This document shows, in pieces, positions 15,631 through 23,745 of a stretch of 43,178 bases of DNA. The DNA is from DATKQY01 sp035532475 (GTDB taxonomy: Bacteria; Actinomycetota; Acidimicrobiia; Acidimicrobiales; Bog-793): contig DATKQY010000002.1 of NCBI GenBank assembly GCA_035532475.1, positions 1 through 43,178 on the forward strand, read 5' to 3'. The notes under the pieces were generated by a model that worked only from the letters and a program-made list of their open reading frames with translations, was not told the origin of the DNA and searched no databases. Position 1 is the first letter of the stretch; each line of letters begins with the position of its first letter. The position numbers and the translations under genes were made by a program.

Positions 15631-15720
15631 CGGGAGACGACGGTAGCCGCACTCCAATGATCCGGCACCGCGCCAGTAGGCTCCCTGCGACCGCGAGCCG
15701 ATCGGAGGACCTGGCCGCAC

Positions 15721-18021
15721 GTGGCGCTGTTCCGGCGAGCATCACCCGTCGCGCCGACGAGACGGCGCGACCGGACGATCGCGCGCGCGCCCGCCCGCTC
15801 CGCGCTGCTCCTGCTGGCGCTCGTCACCGCATCGGAGCGTGGGGCCGCGGCCGCCCCGCTGAGCACCGCGCCCGGCGCCGGGAGCAGCGCGAGCACCCTC
15901 GTCCTCGCCTCGCAGACGTCGTGGGTGCAGGGACCGAGCGGGATGACCCTCCAGCTGAAGGTGGTCTCGCCGCTGCCGTCGGCGCGCCTCGGCATCCGCA
16001 TCGTCCTCTACTCCCGCCTCGGCAACCGCGGCGACTTCGAGCTCTCCCTCACCGGCCAGGAGCCCGCGACCGAGCTGCCGATCGACGCTCCGCAGCAGAC
16101 GATCCCGCTCGCCGCGCTCACCCGCGGGAGCCGGGTCGTGCTCCACCTGCCCGTCACGGCGGGCTCCGCCGCGGGATCGACCTCAACGACATCGCCGCCG
16201 CTCGGCCTCGACTGCAGCGTCGGCAACTGCGCCGGCGTCTACCCCCTCGAGGTCGTCCTCTGGGACCGTCTCGACAACGTCCAGCTCGCCTCGCTGACGA
16301 CGCACCTCGTCTACGCGCCGCCACTCCGGGCGGGCGGCGCCAAGCTCGGTGTCGGGCTCGTGCTCCCGTTGGGCGCCGCGCCCGCGCTGAAGGCCGACGG
16401 TAGCTCGGCCCTCACCAAGGCCGACCTCACGGTCATCGCCTCGGTCGTGCGCCAGCTCGCGGCAAATCCCCGGACCAGCGTGAGCCTCGACCTGTACCCC
16501 CAGGTCCTCCTCGGCCTCGAACGCACCCCGGGGTACCGGGCGAAGTCGATCCTCAACAGCCTCGTGAGCCTGCTGCGGTCGGAGGCCGCGCTCGGGAGCC
16601 TGGCGAGCCGACAGCTCCTCGCCGCGCCCTTCGCCGACGTCGACGTCGAGTCACTCGTGGCCGCCGGGCTCGGCGGGGACCTCGCCTCCCAGCTGAGCGC
16701 CGGCGCCCGCACGCTGGCCAGCGTGGTCGGCAAGGCGCCGGCCGCCGCGCCGTTCATCTCGCGCGGGCCGATCGGTCCCGACGCGCTCGCGCTGCTCCGC
16801 CGCGACGGGTTCCAGCAGCTCGTCGTGCCGCCCTCGAGCGTCTCGCCCCCGGTCGCGCCCGTTCACACGGCCACCTCCCCCTTCTACCTCATCGCCACAG
16901 CCTCCGGGACGGGCGGCACGACGGGCACGGCGACCACCGCCACGACCTTGTTCGGCGGAGGGGGCACGACCTCGACCTCCACGACGGCGTCGGGGGGCGC
17001 GACCTCGAGCCAGAGCGCCGTGGGCAGCCCGGTGGCCTTCGTCGGCGACCCGGTGCTCGCCGGTCACTTCGACGCCACGACCGCCGATCCCGTGCTCGCG
17101 GCGCACCAGTTCCTCGCCGAGCTGGCGACGATCTACTTCGACGACCCCTCGCTGGCCGACCGCGGTGTCGTCGTCGCGCCGAACACCGCCGGCCAGGACG
17201 CCCCGTTCCTGGCCAACGTGCTGAGCGGCCTCGCGTCGAGCCCGATCCTCGCGCCGTCGACGCTCGGATCGTTGTTCTCGACGATCGCCCCGGGCGCGAA
17301 CAGCTCACCCGAGGTCGAGACGGTCCCGCCGCCGCGCGGCGCCGCGCGCTCGCTGCCGAAGGCCTCGATCGTCGCCGCACGCCAGACGCTCCGCACGATC
17401 GCGTCCATCGTCCCCGACGACCGCGGCCTGCTCGGCAGGGTCGGCGACTCGATCCTCGAGGCCGAGTCGGCGCAGCTCAAGCAGCGGACCGCCCGTCGAT
17501 TCGCCGGCGCGGCGAGCCGGGCGCTCGGCGTCATCGCCGGCTCGCTCAGCATCTCCGGCACGAAGACGTTCACCCTCACCTCCGCGACCGGCCGCATCCC
17601 GATCACCGTCCTCTCGGCCGCCTCGCCCCGTGCCCCCGTCCACGTGCTGCTCCAGCTGCGCAGCGCCGAGCTCACCTTCCCGGGGCCGGAGCGGGGGACG
17701 TATCCGCTGAAGCTGACTGCGAAGGACTTCCAGCGGGAGGTCTCGGTGAGCGCCCGGACGTCGGGGGAGTCCCGGATCGACGTCTCGCTCGTCGCGCCCG
17801 TCGGCGGCCAGGTGCTCGTCGGCGACGTCTTCGAGGTCCAGTCGAGAGCGGTGTCGGGGCTCGCCATCGCCCTGAGCATCGGGGCGCTCCTCGTGCTGGC
17901 CGCGTGGTGGTTCCGCTCGTACGGCCGACACCGGCGCCGGATCGCACGCGAGCGCGCCGAGCGAGCGGCGCGCGAACGCGCCGAGCAGCCCGCGGCTGCC
18001 GCGCCCAGCGCTCCGGCGTGA
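15721..18021 (+). CDS. DUF6049 family envelope protein
   Basis: 766 residues from GTG, with GGAGG about 11 nt upstream. An N-terminal hydrophobic stretch (ARSALLLLALVTASERGAAA, about 21-45) is a signal peptide or anchor. The long exported part has immunoglobulin-like and Rossmann-like segments. A Thr/Gly/Ser-rich linker sits at about 390-435. Near the C-terminus, a single membrane helix (GLAIALSIGALLVLAAWWF, about 715-735) is followed by a basic cytoplasmic tail, RHRRRIARERAERAARERAE. This is the DUF6049 family, whose genes lie just before murJ in mycobacteria and relatives, so a cell-wall role is likely but unproven. Its stop overlaps the murJ start by 4 bp (GTGA). Confidence 0.85.
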   Translation: MALFRRASPVAPTRRRDRTIARAPARSALLLLALVTASERGAAAAPLSTAPGAGSSASTLVLASQTSWVQGPSGMTLQLKVVSPLPSARLGIRIVLYSRLGNRGDFELSLTGQEPATELPIDAPQQTIPLAALTRGSRVVLHLPVTAGSAAGSTSTTSPPLGLDCSVGNCAGVYPLEVVLWDRLDNVQLASLTTHLVYAPPLRAGGAKLGVGLVLPLGAAPALKADGSSALTKADLTVIASVVRQLAANPRTSVSLDLYPQVLLGLERTPGYRAKSILNSLVSLLRSEAALGSLASRQLLAAPFADVDVESLVAAGLGGDLASQLSAGARTLASVVGKAPAAAPFISRGPIGPDALALLRRDGFQQLVVPPSSVSPPVAPVHTATSPFYLIATASGTGGTTGTATTATTLFGGGGTTSTSTTASGGATSSQSAVGSPVAFVGDPVLAGHFDATTADPVLAAHQFLAELATIYFDDPSLADRGVVVAPNTAGQDAPFLANVLSGLASSPILAPSTLGSLFSTIAPGANSSPEVETVPPPRGAARSLPKASIVAARQTLRTIASIVPDDRGLLGRVGDSILEAESAQLKQRTARRFAGAASRALGVIAGSLSISGTKTFTLTSATGRIPITVLSAASPRAPVHVLLQLRSAELTFPGPERGTYPLKLTAKDFQREVSVSARTSGESRIDVSLVAPVGGQVLVGDVFEVQSRAVSGLAIALSIGALLVLAAWWFRSYGRHRRRIARERAERAARERAEQPAAAAPSAPA

Positions 18022-19694
18022 GGCCGCCCCGCTACGCGCCCGCCGCACCGGCGCGGGCGGCGGCGCGACCGGGTCGCAGCTCCCAGCTCAACCGCGCCTC
18101 GCTCGGCACGGCCGCGGGCACGCTGCTGTCCCGGGTCACCGGCCTGCTCCGGCTGGTCGTCGTCGCCAGCGCGCTCGGCGGACTCCACCTCGCCGACGCC
18201 TTCAACCTGGCGAACAACACGCCGAACATCGTCCACGACCTCGTCCTCGGCGGGATCCTCGCCGCGACCTTCGTCCCGGTGTTCGTGGAGCGACTGGCGA
18301 CGCGCCACGAGGCGGAGGCGCTGGAGTCGATCTCCGCCGTCGTGACCGTCTCGACCGTCTTGCTCGTCGTCGCCACCGTGGCCTTCGTCCTGGCGGCGCC
18401 GGGGATCATCGACCTGTACACCCTCGGCTCGGCCGACCCGGCCGAGCACGCGATCGCCGTCGAGCTGCTCCGATTCTTCGCGCCGCAGCTCTTCTTCTAC
18501 GGCGTCATCAGCCTCATCTCGGCGGTGCTCGCGACCCGTGACCGCTTCGTCGTCGTCGGCGTGGTGCCGGTGCTCAACAATCTGGTGAGCATCGTGGTCC
18601 TGGCGCTCTTCGCCGCGTTCGCGCATTCGACGAGCCTCGGCTACCTCCAGGCCCACCAGGGGCTCGTCGTGCTGCTCGGGGTCGGCACCACGCTCGGCGT
18701 CGCCGTCCAGGCGCTGGCGCTGGTGCCCTCGCTGATGCGCTCGGGGATCCGCATCCGCTTCGCCTGGCGGCTGCGCGACCCGGCGATCCGCATGATCCTC
18801 GCCCTCTCCGGCTGGACGTTCGGCTTCGTCCTCGCGAACCAGCTGGCGGTCTTCGTCGTGCTGGCGCTGGCGTTCCACATCGGCCCCGGCGCCGTCAGCG
18901 CCTACACGTACGCCTTCACCTTCTTCCAGCTCCCCTTCGGCGTCATCGCCGTCTCGATCGTGAACGTCGTCACCCCCCAGCTCGCCCGGGCCCACGCACT
19001 CGAGCGACCCCGGGTGCTCGGGGAGCGGTTCGGCACGGGCGTACGCCAGATCCTCGCGCTGGTGCTCCCCTCCACAGTGGGCTACCTCCTCCTCGCGCGT
19101 CCGATCGTGACCCTGTTGCTCCAGCACCACAACGAGTCGGTCGCCGCGGCGAACCTCACCGCCTCCGTGCTGGCGCTGTTCGCGCTCGGGCTGCCCGGGT
19201 TCTGCGTGTACTTCCTCGCCATCCGGGCGTTCCAGGCGATGCAAGACACGCGGACGGCCTTCGTCCTCTACGTGCTCGAGAACGGGACGAACATATTGTT
19301 GGCCTTCGTCCTTTACCGCCCGCTCGGCGTGCGGGGCCTCGCGCTGTCGTACTCGGTGGCGTACACGGTGGCGGCGATCGTCGCCGTGATGGTGCTCCGC
19401 GAGCGCCTCGGCACGATCGGCGGGCGGCCCGTCCTCACCGCCTCGTTGCGCTCGGTCCTGCTCAGCCTCGTGATGGCGTTCGCGGTGGCCCTCGTCTCGG
19501 CCCTCGTCGGCTCGGGCGGCGGGATCGGTGGGTGGCTGCGCCTCATCACCGAGGTGCTCGCGGGAGGGCTCGTCTACCTCGGGGGCGCGGGCGTAGCGGC
19601 ATCGATCACGGCCTGGCAGACTTCCCGCCGGCACAGGCGCCGTGAGCGGCGGCACTCGAGGAGGCTAGGTGTCCGGGATCCGGGTCGTCACTGA
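18018..19694 (+). CDS. murJ: Lipid II flippase MurJ (MviN family)
   Basis: 558 residues from the GTG overlapping the DUF6049 stop. A basic cytoplasmic N-terminus is followed by about 14 membrane helices. MOP-superfamily signatures are visible: GTLLSRVTGLLRLVVVASAL, ADAFNLANNTPNIVHDLVLG, AATFVPVFVERLA, and RFFAPQLFFYGVISLISAVLATRDRF. It moves lipid II across the membrane for peptidoglycan synthesis. In mycobacteria MviN carries an extra pseudokinase domain and extracellular part; this protein ends soon after the last helix with a basic tail, so that extension is absent. Its 3' end overlaps the next gene (degV) by 26 bp. Confidence 0.95.
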   Translation: MRPPRYAPAAPARAAARPGRSSQLNRASLGTAAGTLLSRVTGLLRLVVVASALGGLHLADAFNLANNTPNIVHDLVLGGILAATFVPVFVERLATRHEAEALESISAVVTVSTVLLVVATVAFVLAAPGIIDLYTLGSADPAEHAIAVELLRFFAPQLFFYGVISLISAVLATRDRFVVVGVVPVLNNLVSIVVLALFAAFAHSTSLGYLQAHQGLVVLLGVGTTLGVAVQALALVPSLMRSGIRIRFAWRLRDPAIRMILALSGWTFGFVLANQLAVFVVLALAFHIGPGAVSAYTYAFTFFQLPFGVIAVSIVNVVTPQLARAHALERPRVLGERFGTGVRQILALVLPSTVGYLLLARPIVTLLLQHHNESVAAANLTASVLALFALGLPGFCVYFLAIRAFQAMQDTRTAFVLYVLENGTNILLAFVLYRPLGVRGLALSYSVAYTVAAIVAVMVLRERLGTIGGRPVLTASLRSVLLSLVMAFAVALVSALVGSGGGIGGWLRLITEVLAGGLVYLGGAGVAASITAWQTSRRHRRRERRHSRRLGVRDPGRH

Positions 19695-20508
19695 CAGCGC
19701 GAGCGATCTGCCAGCCGACATCGCCTCGCGGTACTCGGTCGTCACCGTCCCCCTCGACGTCCGCCTCGGCGATCTCGGCCCGGAGGAGACCCGAAAGCTG
19801 TCGGCCACCGAATTTTGGCAGGCTTGTGCAAACACCGCGGCGCTCCCCGAGACGTCGGCTCCTTCGCCGGGCGCCTTCAGGGACGCCTTCGCCCAGGCAC
19901 GCGAGGACGGCTGCGACGGCGTGGTCTGCGTGACGATCTCCTCGGAGCTGTCCGCCACCTACCAGGCCGCCTGCGCGGGGGCCGCCGAGGTCGCCGGCGA
20001 CATCCCGGTCGAGGTGATCGACTCGCGCTCGGCGACGATGGGCGAGGGGCTCCTCGTCATCGAGGCCGCAGAGCTGGCGACCCCGGGGTCGTCGCTCGAG
20101 GAGGTCGCCGCCGGCGTGCGCGCCGCCGTCGGCGCCATCGGCGTCTTCGGGACGCTCGACACCCTCGACAACCTCCGCCGCGGGGGACGGATCGGCTCCG
20201 CCCAGGCGTTCGTCGGCTCCCTGCTGTCGATCAAGCCGGTCATCGAGGTACGCGGCGGCGTCGTCGAGGGCGAGTCACGCCAGCGCACCCGCGGTCGCTC
20301 CCTCCGCTACCTCGCGGAGAAGGTCGCAGAGGCGGAGCCGCTCCGGCGCCTCGCCGTCGCCCACGCCGCCGCGAGCGACCTCGGCGAGTTCCTCCGGATC
20401 CTCGCCGAGGTGCATCCGGCGGACGACGTGATCGTCGCCTACATCGGCCCCGTCATCGGTGCGCACACCGGAGCCGGGACCATCGGGGTCTGTTTCTTGC
20501 GCTCGTGA
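19669..20508 (+). CDS. DegV family (fatty acid-binding) protein
   Basis: 279 residues from GTG giving (M)SGIRVVTDSASDLPADIASR. DegV landmarks: DSASDLPADIA, VVTVPLDVRLG, LPETSAPSPGAFRDAFAQA (TSxPS site that holds the fatty acid head), VVCVTISSELSATYQAA, VEVIDSRSATMGEGLLVIEA, FGTLDTLDNLRRGGRIG and SIKPVIEVRGG. In Firmicutes these proteins (FakB) present fatty acids to the FakA kinase; no FakA-like gene is in the window, so the partner is unknown. It overlaps the end of murJ by 26 bp in another frame, so the two are probably cotranscribed. Confidence 0.93.
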   Translation: MSGIRVVTDSASDLPADIASRYSVVTVPLDVRLGDLGPEETRKLSATEFWQACANTAALPETSAPSPGAFRDAFAQAREDGCDGVVCVTISSELSATYQAACAGAAEVAGDIPVEVIDSRSATMGEGLLVIEAAELATPGSSLEEVAAGVRAAVGAIGVFGTLDTLDNLRRGGRIGSAQAFVGSLLSIKPVIEVRGGVVEGESRQRTRGRSLRYLAEKVAEAEPLRRLAVAHAAASDLGEFLRILAEVHPADDVIVAYIGPVIGAHTGAGTIGVCFLRS

Positions 20509-20541
20509 GCCGTGACGCAGCGCCGCTCCCACGGACTGCCC

Positions 20542-20547
20542 TAACCT
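20542..20547 (+). promoter_or_regulatory. Candidate -10 box for the small membrane protein and trxB
   Basis: TAACCT followed by 7 nt (CGTGAGC) and ATG at 20555. This spacing supports ATG 20555 over the GTG at 20549 and suggests a leaderless start. Confidence 0.4.
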
Positions 20548-20554
20548 CGTGAGC

Positions 20555-20887
20555 ATGGCGGTGACCGACGAGGAACCCCGGCACGGCGAGGACTGGGCGG
20601 CGCGCGCCGCCACGCTTGTCGAATCGTTCGTCGAGGCCGTGCGCGACCGGTCGGTTCGGCCGATCGTCTTCGCCCTTCGAGCACTCCTCGTCGGGCTCGT
20701 CAGCGGCGCCCTCGCCACCGTCGTCCTCGTGGTGACGGCCGTCGGCCTCGTCCGCCTGCTCACCGACCTCGTCTTCGGTGGCCGGGTCTGGGCGAGCTAC
20801 CTCCTGCTCGGGGGAATCTTCGCTGTGGCGGGGGCGTTCTTGTTGCGGCGGAGCGCGAGCGCGAGGAGGAGCGATGTCGGTACCTGA
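20555..20887 (+). CDS. Small two-helix membrane protein of unknown function
   Basis: 110 residues. The first 35 are acidic then helical (MAVTDEEPRHGEDWAARAAT, LVESFVEAVRDRS). Two membrane helices follow: about 37-64 (FALRALLVGLVSGALATVVL and on) and about 74-96 (WASYLLLGGIFAVAGAFLL), then a short basic tail. It resembles small actinobacterial membrane proteins annotated as hypothetical before trxB; I cannot name a family. The ATG at 20555 fits a leaderless start; GTG at 20549 is the alternative. The 3' end overlaps the trxB start by 14 bp, so the two are probably one operon. Confidence 0.7.
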   Translation: MAVTDEEPRHGEDWAARAATLVESFVEAVRDRSVRPIVFALRALLVGLVSGALATVVLVVTAVGLVRLLTDLVFGGRVWASYLLLGGIFAVAGAFLLRRSASARRSDVGT

Positions 20888-21878
20888 GATCCCCGGACGG
20901 CCTGGGAGCGAGGGGAGCGGGACCGATCGCGAGGTGATGATCCTCGGCTCGGGGCCGGCGGGCCTCACCGCCGCGATCTACACCGCGCGGGCCGACCTGC
21001 GTCCGCTCGTCCTCGAGGGCGAGCCGTCCTCGACGAGCGACCAGCCGGGCGGCCAGCTGATGCTGACGACCGAGGTCGAGAACTACCCGGGTTTCGTCGA
21101 CGGCGTGATGGGCCCCGAGCTGATGACCTCATTCCGCGCCCAGGCCGCGCGCTTCGGCGCCGAGATCAAGACCGAGAAGGCGACGCGCGTCGACCTGACC
21201 GGGACACCCATCGGCGTGTGGACTGGCGACCCCGCCGCGGCGGAACCGACCTACACGACGCGTTCGCTCATCGTGGCGACCGGCGCCAGGTCGCTGATGC
21301 TCGGGGTGCCGGGAGAGGCACGCCTGCTCGGGCACGGTGTCTCGACCTGCGCGACCTGCGACGGCTTCTTCTTCCGGAACCAGCCGATCGCCGTGGTCGG
21401 TGGCGGCGACTCGGCGCTCGAGGAGGCGATCTTCTTGTCGAAGTTCGCCTCCTCCGTGCTCGTCATCCACCGGCGCAAGGAGCTGCGCGCTTCGAAGATC
21501 ATGCAGGACCGCGCGATGTCGAACCCGAAGATCTCGTTCCTGTGGGACTCGGTGGTCACCGAGGTGCTCGGTGAGGACAAGCTCACCGGTGTCCGGGTCC
21601 GCGACGTGATCACCGGCGCGACCAGCGAGGTCGCGCTCGACGGCTGCTTCGTCGCCATCGGGCACGCCCCCAACACCAGCCTGTTCGCCGGCCAGCTCGA
21701 CACCGACGAGAACGGCTACCTCGTCACGAGGGACGGTACGCACACGAACATCCCGGGGGTCTTCGCCTGCGGTGACGTCCAGGACCACGTCTACCGTCAG
21801 GCGGTGACGGCGGCCGGGTCGGGTTGCATGGCTGCCCTCGACGTCGAGCGTCACCTGGAGTCGCTCGGCGAGGGGTGA
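20874..21878 (+). CDS. trxB: Thioredoxin-disulfide reductase
   Basis: 334 residues from the ATG giving MSVPEIPGRPGSEGSG. FAD site: VMILGSGPAGLTAAIYTARA (about 21-40). Redox pair Cys159/Cys162 in CATCDGFFF. NADPH site: VVGGGDSALEEA (about 174-185). C-terminal FAD motif GVFACGDVQDHVYRQAVTAA. All catalytic parts of the low-molecular-weight TrxR are present. It uses NADPH to reduce thioredoxin, encoded 168 bp downstream. It overlaps the upstream membrane-protein gene by 14 bp in another frame. Confidence 0.96.
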   Translation: MSVPEIPGRPGSEGSGTDREVMILGSGPAGLTAAIYTARADLRPLVLEGEPSSTSDQPGGQLMLTTEVENYPGFVDGVMGPELMTSFRAQAARFGAEIKTEKATRVDLTGTPIGVWTGDPAAAEPTYTTRSLIVATGARSLMLGVPGEARLLGHGVSTCATCDGFFFRNQPIAVVGGGDSALEEAIFLSKFASSVLVIHRRKELRASKIMQDRAMSNPKISFLWDSVVTEVLGEDKLTGVRVRDVITGATSEVALDGCFVAIGHAPNTSLFAGQLDTDENGYLVTRDGTHTNIPGVFACGDVQDHVYRQAVTAAGSGCMAALDVERHLESLGEG

Positions 21879-21985
21879 TCCGGCCGCTGTAGCGTTCCGA
21901 GGCTCCGGACAGCGGCCGAGGCGGCGGGCACGCTGGTCACGGCGCCGGAATGGGGCGAGACGGAGCGGTGTTCGACTTGTGAAGG

Positions 21986-22005
21986 TTCTCGCGAGGCTGC
22001 GAGAA
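21986..22005 (+). other. Hairpin in the trxB-trxA gap
   Basis: TTCTCGC and GCGAGAA form a perfect 7-bp stem with a 6-nt loop, 41 nt before the trxA start. It may lie in the trxA leader or act as a weak attenuator. No T tract follows. Confidence 0.35.
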
Positions 22006-22046
22006 GGACGTCCGCCCGAGAGGGCGACACGAAGGAGGAAGCTCCG

Positions 22047-22373
22047 GTGGGCGACACGACGATCAAGGTGACGGACGACACGTTCGACGAGCAGGTGGGT
22101 CTGGCGGACTCCGCCGTCCTGGTCGACTTCTGGGCGGAATGGTGCGGGCCCTGCAAGATGATCGCGCCGATCCTCGACGAGATCGCCTCGGAGAAGGCGG
22201 GCAGCTTGAGGATCGCCAAGGTGAACGTCGACGACAACGTGAAGACGGCCCAGCGCTTCGAGGTCATGAGCATCCCGACGCTGATCCTCTTCAAGAACGG
22301 TGAGCCGGCCCTGCGCCTGGTCGGGGCCCGCTCCAAGTCGGCGCTCCTCGCCGAGATCGACCAGCACCTGTAG
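22047..22373 (+). CDS. trxA: Thioredoxin
   Basis: 108 residues from GTG, with GAAGGAGGAAG upstream at good spacing. The active site WCGPCK is at residues 32-37 (Cys33, Cys36), in VLVDFWAEWCGPCKMIAPIL; cis-Pro lies in SIPTLILFKNG. Typical cytosolic thioredoxin, reduced by the TrxB encoded just before it. A 7-bp hairpin (TTCTCGC/GCGAGAA at 21986-22005) sits in its leader region; its role is not clear. The order trxB-trxA-cwlM-parB is the standard actinobacterial origin arrangement. Confidence 0.97.
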   Translation: MGDTTIKVTDDTFDEQVGLADSAVLVDFWAEWCGPCKMIAPILDEIASEKAGSLRIAKVNVDDNVKTAQRFEVMSIPTLILFKNGEPALRLVGARSKSALLAEIDQHL

Positions 22374-22476
22374 GCACGTCTGCGCCCTGCCCGCCGGCGC
22401 GCCAGTGCCGCCGAGCACGGCGAATTCCCGCGGCGGCGTTCTGGACCGGGGTGGCGGCGACTCCGATCGCCGCACC

Positions 22477-22482
22477 TAGCAT
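22477..22482 (+). promoter_or_regulatory. Candidate -10 box for cwlM (leaderless)
   Basis: TAGCAT followed by 7 nt (GATCCAG) and ATG at 22490. No Shine-Dalgarno precedes any of the three possible starts (22451, 22481, 22490). Confidence 0.4.
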
Positions 22483-22489
22483 GATCCAG

Positions 22490-23497
22490 ATGCGCGACCC
22501 AACCCACCCGGCCGACGGAGCGGTGCTCCCGCTCCGGCCGGGAGACTCGGGCGACGCCGTGCTCGACCTCCAGCAACGTCTCGCCGCGCTCCAGCTGGCC
22601 TGCGACGACACCCCGGGTGAGTACGGCGAGCAGACGGCACGCGCCGTCGGCGAGCTCCAGGGCCGCCGCGGGCTGCCCGCCAACGGCGTCTGCGACCGCC
22701 ACACCTGGTCCGCGCTGGTCGAAGCCGGCTACCGCCTGGGCGACCGGCCGCTCTACCGCCGGGAGCCGATGATGCGGGGCGACGACGTCGCGGAGCTGCA
22801 GCGCCGGCTCAGCACCCTCGGCTTCGACCCCGGCCGGATCGACGGCATCTTCGGGGATCAGACGCGCACGGTCGTCACCGAGTTCCAGCGCAACATGGGC
22901 CTGACGCCCGACGGGCTCTGCGGCTCGCGCACCCTCGGCGAGCTCCTCCTGGTCACCCGGCTCGAGGGCGGCGCCGACCTGGTCACGCCCCTCCGGGAGC
23001 GGCTGCGCCTCGCCGGCGAGGGTTCCGGGAGCCTCCAGGGCCGTCGCATCGCCGTGGCCGAGGGCGGAGGCTTCGCCGCCGCGGCCGCCGCGGTCTGCCG
23101 CGCCCTCGGCGACGCGGGTGCCACGGCGCTCGCCTTCCACCACCCTGACCCGTCACGCCAGGCGGCGGAGGCGAACGCGGCGGAGGTCGACTGCGTGGTC
23201 AGTCTGCGCCTGGAGCCCGGGAGCTCGAGCTGCGCCACCGCGTACTACAGCGGGTTCCGCTACGAGTCGGTGGCGAGCCGCAACCTCGCCGGGCTCATCC
23301 AGGGACAGCTGCCGGGCGCGCTCGGGCTCGCCGACGGCGGCATCCTCGGCATGTCGTTGCCGATCCTGCGTGAGACGCAGATGCCGGCGGTCGACGTCCA
23401 GCTCGGGTCGCCTGCGCAGGTCGTCCAGCGCACCGCGGCGCTCGCCCAGGTGGTCGTCAGGTGCCTCGCCACCTGGATCGACGCCAGCCGGGAGTGA
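22490..23497 (+). CDS. cwlM: CwlM-like protein: two peptidoglycan-binding domains and a degenerate amidase_3 domain
   Basis: 335 residues from ATG 22490, with no signal peptide, so it is probably cytosolic. Residues about 15-75 (LRPGDSGDAVLDLQQRLAAL) and about 95-150 (MRGDDVAELQRRLSTLGF) are PG_binding_1 domains. Residues about 183-330 keep the amidase_3 fold outline (GRRIAVAEGGG, DCVVSLRLEPG, AYYSGF, MPAVDVQLGS). The zinc ligands seem lost: the DPGHGG His is absent (AEGGG), SIHxN is SLRLE, and the last Glu is Gln304. In mycobacteria CwlM, at the same locus, activates MurA after PknB phosphorylation instead of cutting wall; this copy suggests the same non-enzymatic role. Placement between trxA and parB supports orthology. 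Confidence 0.88.
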   Translation: MRDPTHPADGAVLPLRPGDSGDAVLDLQQRLAALQLACDDTPGEYGEQTARAVGELQGRRGLPANGVCDRHTWSALVEAGYRLGDRPLYRREPMMRGDDVAELQRRLSTLGFDPGRIDGIFGDQTRTVVTEFQRNMGLTPDGLCGSRTLGELLLVTRLEGGADLVTPLRERLRLAGEGSGSLQGRRIAVAEGGGFAAAAAAVCRALGDAGATALAFHHPDPSRQAAEANAAEVDCVVSLRLEPGSSSCATAYYSGFRYESVASRNLAGLIQGQLPGALGLADGGILGMSLPILRETQMPAVDVQLGSPAQVVQRTAALAQVVVRCLATWIDASRE

Positions 23498-23503
23498 GCC
23501 GTC

Positions 23504-23532
23504 ATCCACAACCTGTGCACGAGGTTGTGGAT
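23504..23532. promoter_or_regulatory. Perfect 11-bp inverted repeat between cwlM and parB (DnaA-box-like or terminator)
   Basis: ATCCACAACCT (23504-23514) and AGGTTGTGGAT (23522-23532) pair perfectly around a 7-nt spacer. Each arm contains ATCCACA, close to the DnaA box TTATCCACA. The element lies just after cwlM and before the end of convergent parB, so it could also end transcription from both sides, though no T tract is present. Confidence 0.55.
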
Positions 23533-23745
23533 CAACGTTCACCTTCGGGTTAGGCCGGCGTGGCGCCGCCCGGTGCCTCTCCCCGGGTCGGAGCGGACCT
23601 CGCCAGGACATTCCCCCAGTTCAGCAACCCTATTGGCACGGCGAATGCGGGGAACATTCCCGTCCGGCGACAGCCGCTCGATCATCCGCACCCGCCACCT
23701 CACGCTCACCTTGAGGTCGAGCGCGAGCGCTCGGCTTCGTGCTCC

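Noticed and set aside
15721..18021. DUF6049 Thr/Gly/Ser stretch as a frameshift or sequencing artefact
   Set aside because: Frame and codon use stay normal on both sides; such linkers are common in exported actinobacterial proteins.
17133..19655. Minus-strand open frame of 840 codons opposite DUF6049 and murJ
   Set aside because: Composition is Arg/Asp/Glu/Gly/His-rich without motifs; murJ on the plus strand is certain. Shadow.
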